Shown here: piece by piece, positions 61,168-64,000 of the stretch | How positions within the stretch are numbered: the stretch's first letter is position 1 | Layout: each line of letters opens with the position of its first letter | Source of the DNA: Bacteroidaceae bacterium | GTDB taxonomy: Bacteria > Bacteroidota > Bacteroidia > Bacteroidales > Bacteroidaceae | Direction of reading: 5' to 3' | NCBI GenBank assembly: GCA_017557005.1 | Contig: JAFZFZ010000020.1 | Span: 1 to 64,000, forward strand | DNA length: 64,000 nucleotides | Made by a program: the position numbers and the translations under genes | The notes under the pieces: generated by a model | The model's database searches: none | The model's input: the letters and a program-made list of their open reading frames with translations, nothing else | Told to the model about the DNA's origin: nothing

Positions 61168-62001
61168 TCATTTAAGATAAAAAACCCCCATACGACGACT
61201 TAATCGATTACGAAGTCTTAAGACTCGATTTAATACCTTAATGGGGAATATTATAAGTCTTTTTAGAAATTTACAACTCTGTAACCAGATAAAGACATTA
61301 TACACAGCCTCATCTTCATATGGTAAATAATCACTAATAATACGCGGAAACTTTTCGTTTAAATATTCTATTTTTTTGCTATTCTCTAGATATCCTGATG
61401 TAGTACTTATACCATAGGAGTTAAATTTACTCAATACCACATCTAATGTCCTATAACTACAATGATGCAAAATAACTGCATCCAAAAAGAAAAGCCAGTC
61501 AGAAATAATCTTATAAGATTCATTATAACCTCCTAGGCAATTTAATAGTTCGCGTTTAATTAGGGATGTGGGATGAGGGAGTGATCCACCTACAAATGTA
61601 AATAAAGAAACATCCTTTGGTGGCACCTTTAGCCATTCGTGTTTTTCATCAAAATTATTACAAATACAGCTAACAATATCTTCCGAGAAATTATAATTAA
61701 ACACCTTTTCCAACACATCATCCGCAGCAAGGAAATCACCAGAATTGAGATATAAACAATACTCACCTTGGGCAATACGCGTACCCTTATTCATGGCATT
61801 ATAAATGCCCGTATCAGGTTCCGAAACCCAATGGGTAAGTTTATCGGCATACTTCTTGATGACATCAACACTACCGTCGGTTGAGGCACCATCAATGACG
61901 ATATACTCAAAATCCCTGAAGGTCTGATTGATGACACTTTGAATGGTCTTATCAAGACCTGCATGGTCATTAAAATTAATTGTAATGATTGATAATTTCA
62001 T
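61168..62001 (-). CDS. GT2 glycosyltransferase
   Basis: 277 residues: start KLSIITINFNDHAGLDKTIQSV, VIDGASTDGSVDVIKKY, the family motif WVSEPDTGIYNAMNKG and LYLNSGDFLAADD. I took ATG 62001; an in-frame GTG at 62007 would add two residues and overlap the stop of the upstream gene. It transfers a sugar to the repeat unit. It is the next gene after the GT4 enzyme. Confidence 0.92.
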   Translation of the reverse strand: MKLSIITINFNDHAGLDKTIQSVINQTFRDFEYIVIDGASTDGSVDVIKKYADKLTHWVSEPDTGIYNAMNKGTRIAQGEYCLYLNSGDFLAADDVLEKVFNYNFSEDIVSCICNNFDEKHEWLKVPPKDVSLFTFVGGSLPHPTSLIKRELLNCLGGYNESYKIISDWLFFLDAVILHHCSYRTLDVVLSKFNSYGISTTSGYLENSKKIEYLNEKFPRIISDYLPYEDEAVYNVFIWLQSCKFLKRLIIFPIKVLNRVLRLRNRLSRRMGVFYLK

Positions 62002-62003
62002 AA

Positions 62004-63197
62004 TCACCCTTTTATTGAACTAAAAAAGTCCATGTAACGTTTTGCCTGCAACTCAGGTGAGAACATTGAATGTGCCCTCACGGAAATACCATCTCTATCA
62101 AACTTTTGTATATTATCCAGAAACAAATGAATACCCTCTAACAAGCTATCTGAGTTCATTTGCTCGACCAATACACCATTCTCAAATGTCCGAATATGGT
62201 CACGCATGCCACCATTAGAAAAAGAGATGACAGGAGTGCCACAACATAGAGACTCAACCATCGTATTCGGCAGATTATCTTCACGACTCGGTAATATAAA
62301 AGCATCGGCAGCAGCATAAAGCATAGCCATACGCTGCTCGTCATTAATAGTACCTACAAATTGACAATTATCTATTGACTTAAGTACCTCATTTGCTTCC
62401 CCTACGACCAATAAAACACAATCACGATGGAGATTCTTTAATGCATCTTGCAATAAATCAAATCCCTTTCTGCGATTCTCAACACTTTGACTAACAAACA
62501 AAAGAATAGGTTTATCCAATGGAAGATTCAAGTCAATCCTTGCATCTTTCTTATCATAAGCCCTAAATACATTAGTGTCAATGCTATTAGGTATAATCGT
62601 GTGTGTACGATTAGCAAATGCCTCAGATTCCTCAGAATAGGACTTCATCCATTGACAGAGATTTATCGCCGACAGGTTAGGGTGTTGACAAACATATTTG
62701 CTTTTCAATTCTCTGATTTGCTCCTCAAGTTCAGCAAACTGAGTATTGACATCTCTATCACCGCAATAGTGAGCTATTCCCATAAATGGATTCATATCGT
62801 GAAGCGTCCAAACGATAGGTTTACTCACATTCCTAAAGAAACGAGTATAATCCAATACACTACCAACCCAATGCAAATTAACTATATCAGTTTCTTGAAT
62901 AAGTGGATGCTTAGAGATGTCATATATTGCCTCTGGGAAAGACACGCATTCGTAGCACTCAGACAGTGCTTTATAGTACTTCTTATAATTATTTTGTTTG
63001 TACGGGATAAAGGGGAGATGATCAATGACCTTAGTAAGAATAGGTTTCTTATACTCATACACCTTGGGAGTATTCGATTCCTTATGCAAACATAGCATAG
63101 AGGAGTCTACACCGTTAGACATCAAAGCCTTATGCAGACGCAGTGCGGCAATGCCTGCACCACCACTATCACTAGAACTAACAATAGCAATCTTCAT
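62004..63197 (-). CDS. GT4 glycosyltransferase
   Basis: 397 residues: start KIAIVSSSDSGGAGIAALRLHK (donor-side GGA motif), VWTLHDMNPFMGIAHYCGD, and C-domain ILLFVSQSVENRRKGFDLL, ending with the donor motif LPSREDNLPNTMVESLCCG. The start at ATG 63197 is set by an ATGA overlap with the stop of the upstream gene. Normal length, with no repeat insert at the interdomain linker. Confidence 0.93.
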   Translation of the reverse strand: MKIAIVSSSDSGGAGIAALRLHKALMSNGVDSSMLCLHKESNTPKVYEYKKPILTKVIDHLPFIPYKQNNYKKYYKALSECYECVSFPEAIYDISKHPLIQETDIVNLHWVGSVLDYTRFFRNVSKPIVWTLHDMNPFMGIAHYCGDRDVNTQFAELEEQIRELKSKYVCQHPNLSAINLCQWMKSYSEESEAFANRTHTIIPNSIDTNVFRAYDKKDARIDLNLPLDKPILLFVSQSVENRRKGFDLLQDALKNLHRDCVLLVVGEANEVLKSIDNCQFVGTINDEQRMAMLYAAADAFILPSREDNLPNTMVESLCCGTPVISFSNGGMRDHIRTFENGVLVEQMNSDSLLEGIHLFLDNIQKFDRDGISVRAHSMFSPELQAKRYMDFFSSIKG

Positions 63198-64000
63198 ATT
63201 CGGAATTGTTGTTTCCAAAGTTCAATCCTCTCAAACGGAATATTTAGGTTTAAGTTGTATGGACAAGCAATCCAATCCTCCAACTCTTCTATACGATTCT
63301 CATCTAACACAGGAAGACCGAAATCTCGCGCCATCTCCTTTGCTCGATTGTCGATACCGATGATAAATGATCGGACAGACTTCTGAAGTGCTCTAATACC
63401 AGCATGAAGGCGAGTTCCGACATAATCAACATCTCCCGACTCTAAAATGGTATTATATGCAGCAATCTGTGGGCTTATAAATTGAAAACGATCCGCATAA
63501 CCCAGTTCCTCAATGTATGGGATATCACCCGTTCCTTGAGGAAACAAATATACGGTATCATAATTACGCAAACAGATATCAAGCAGTTTGATATCTCGCT
63601 CTTTATTTCGATTATAATCGGTCAATGTTACGACTACACTATTCTTCTTCTCTTTAGGTATTCGCTTCACAACATCATCTGTAATGCGCCATAATGTAGG
63701 GCAGCCTGTATTGATACTATCAATCCCTATTGTTGCCAACTTGTTTTTAGTGTACTCATCTCGTACAGAATGGATATATTGTTTCGACAATATCCTATCA
63801 AAAGCCCATCGAGTGTACCGGGTCACAGGCTGCTCCTCATATTGCCACCAACCACATCCCAACAAAACGATGTCAGATAACATAATAATGTTATGCAATG
63901 ATAAATCCCACTGACGATATTTACGAATATCACTATTCAAGATATTAGTCCCTCCCACAAACGAGATACTGCTCATCGCATTGTAATGTCGTGCATTTGT
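63194..64000 (-). CDS. Polysaccharide pyruvyl transferase family protein, 5' end beyond the window
   Basis: At least 268 residues; the frame stays open to the right window edge (TNARHYNAMSSISFVGGTN), so the N-terminus is missing. It shows a PS_pyruv_trans pattern: IVLLGCGWWQY, HSVRDEYTKNKLATIGI, TGCPTLWRI, and GDVDYVGTRLHAGIRALQ, with conserved R-L-H-A-G. It adds ketal-linked pyruvate to a sugar or, in some members, transfers related groups. First visible gene of the leftward cluster II operon. Confidence 0.85.
   Translation of the reverse strand, partial: TNARHYNAMSSISFVGGTNILNSDIRKYRQWDLSLHNIIMLSDIVLLGCGWWQYEEQPVTRYTRWAFDRILSKQYIHSVRDEYTKNKLATIGIDSINTGCPTLWRITDDVVKRIPKEKKNSVVVTLTDYNRNKERDIKLLDICLRNYDTVYLFPQGTGDIPYIEELGYADRFQFISPQIAAYNTILESGDVDYVGTRLHAGIRALQKSVRSFIIGIDNRAKEMARDFGLPVLDENRIEELEDWIACPYNLNLNIPFERIELWKQQFRI

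Overview
The window is chromosomal DNA of a Bacteroidales bacterium, probably a gut member of the Bacteroides/Phocaeicola/Prevotella group. The evidence is the Bacteroidetes-type promoter -7 element (TAnnTTTG) upstream of hsdM, hsdR, panC, the glycogen-synthase-like gene, wecC, wzi, the sugar transferase and fabD, together with DUF4270 and DUF3575 proteins, a Bacteroidales-style capsule export set, and a type I restriction locus with a tyrosine-recombinase hsdS shufflon. No rRNA, tRNA, CRISPR array or insertion sequence was recognised.

Layout. (1) 0.6-10.9 kb: a phase-variable type I restriction-modification locus: hsdM, an AlbA_2/Schlafen-type ATP-binding regulator with an 11-bp tandem repeat, a small membrane protein, a half-length hsdS, a full-length hsdS and a silent hsdS 3' half around a tyrosine recombinase, then hsdR. 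Four copies of a 16-bp core in two orientations bracket the two hsdS C-terminal halves. (2) 11.1-15.6 kb: panD, panC, a glycogen-synthase catalytic-domain protein, a DUF4270 lipoprotein and riboflavin synthase. (3) 15.6-31.3 kb: polysaccharide cluster I. A leftward wecC-wecB-glycosyltransferase group diverges from rightward wzi, a lipoprotein and an acyltransferase. A second leftward operon runs sugar transferase, SLBB exporter, Wzz, Wzy, Wzx and two glycosyltransferases. (4) 31.4-34.6 kb: fabD, a four-helix-bundle gene flanked by inverted 7-bp repeats, and an alpha-amylase family protein. (5) 34.7-40.8 kb: four envelope genes (two DUF3575, one large OmpA-like, one outer-membrane barrel), closed by a strong terminator. 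(6) 41.3-64.0 kb: polysaccharide cluster II, all leftward: glycosyltransferases, an O-antigen ligase/polymerase, two MBOAT acyltransferases each beside an SGNH/DltD-like protein, a UDP-glucose-6-dehydrogenase-type enzyme, a frameshifted acyltransferase, a WecG-type transferase, and three small cassettes (GxxExxY, a YafQ-like toxin-antitoxin pair, a nucleotidyltransferase). The last gene runs off the right edge.

The most unusual feature is a mosaic of very short degenerate repeats filling the spaces of cluster II and reaching into its genes. It has two layers. The first is tandem runs with periods of about 6-9 bp (GTTGACC, CGTTAT, TTCTGTGAA, CAATTGA and others). The second is arrays of micro-hairpins with a strict 20-bp period: a stem of usually 5 bp, a 3-nt loop, and the 7-nt linker GGTTAAA or GGTGAAA. 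Stem sequences differ between units while pairing is kept (16 of 18 arrayed units are perfect). The mosaic also enters coding sequences in frame. Two GT4 glycosyltransferases and WecB (all GT-B folds) carry repeat-derived inserts at the linker between their two Rossmann domains; a UDP-sugar dehydrogenase and a nucleotidyltransferase carry two inserts each. In three genes the stop codon itself lies in or at the edge of the repeats. I know of no named element with this architecture and propose it as the candidate undescribed system.
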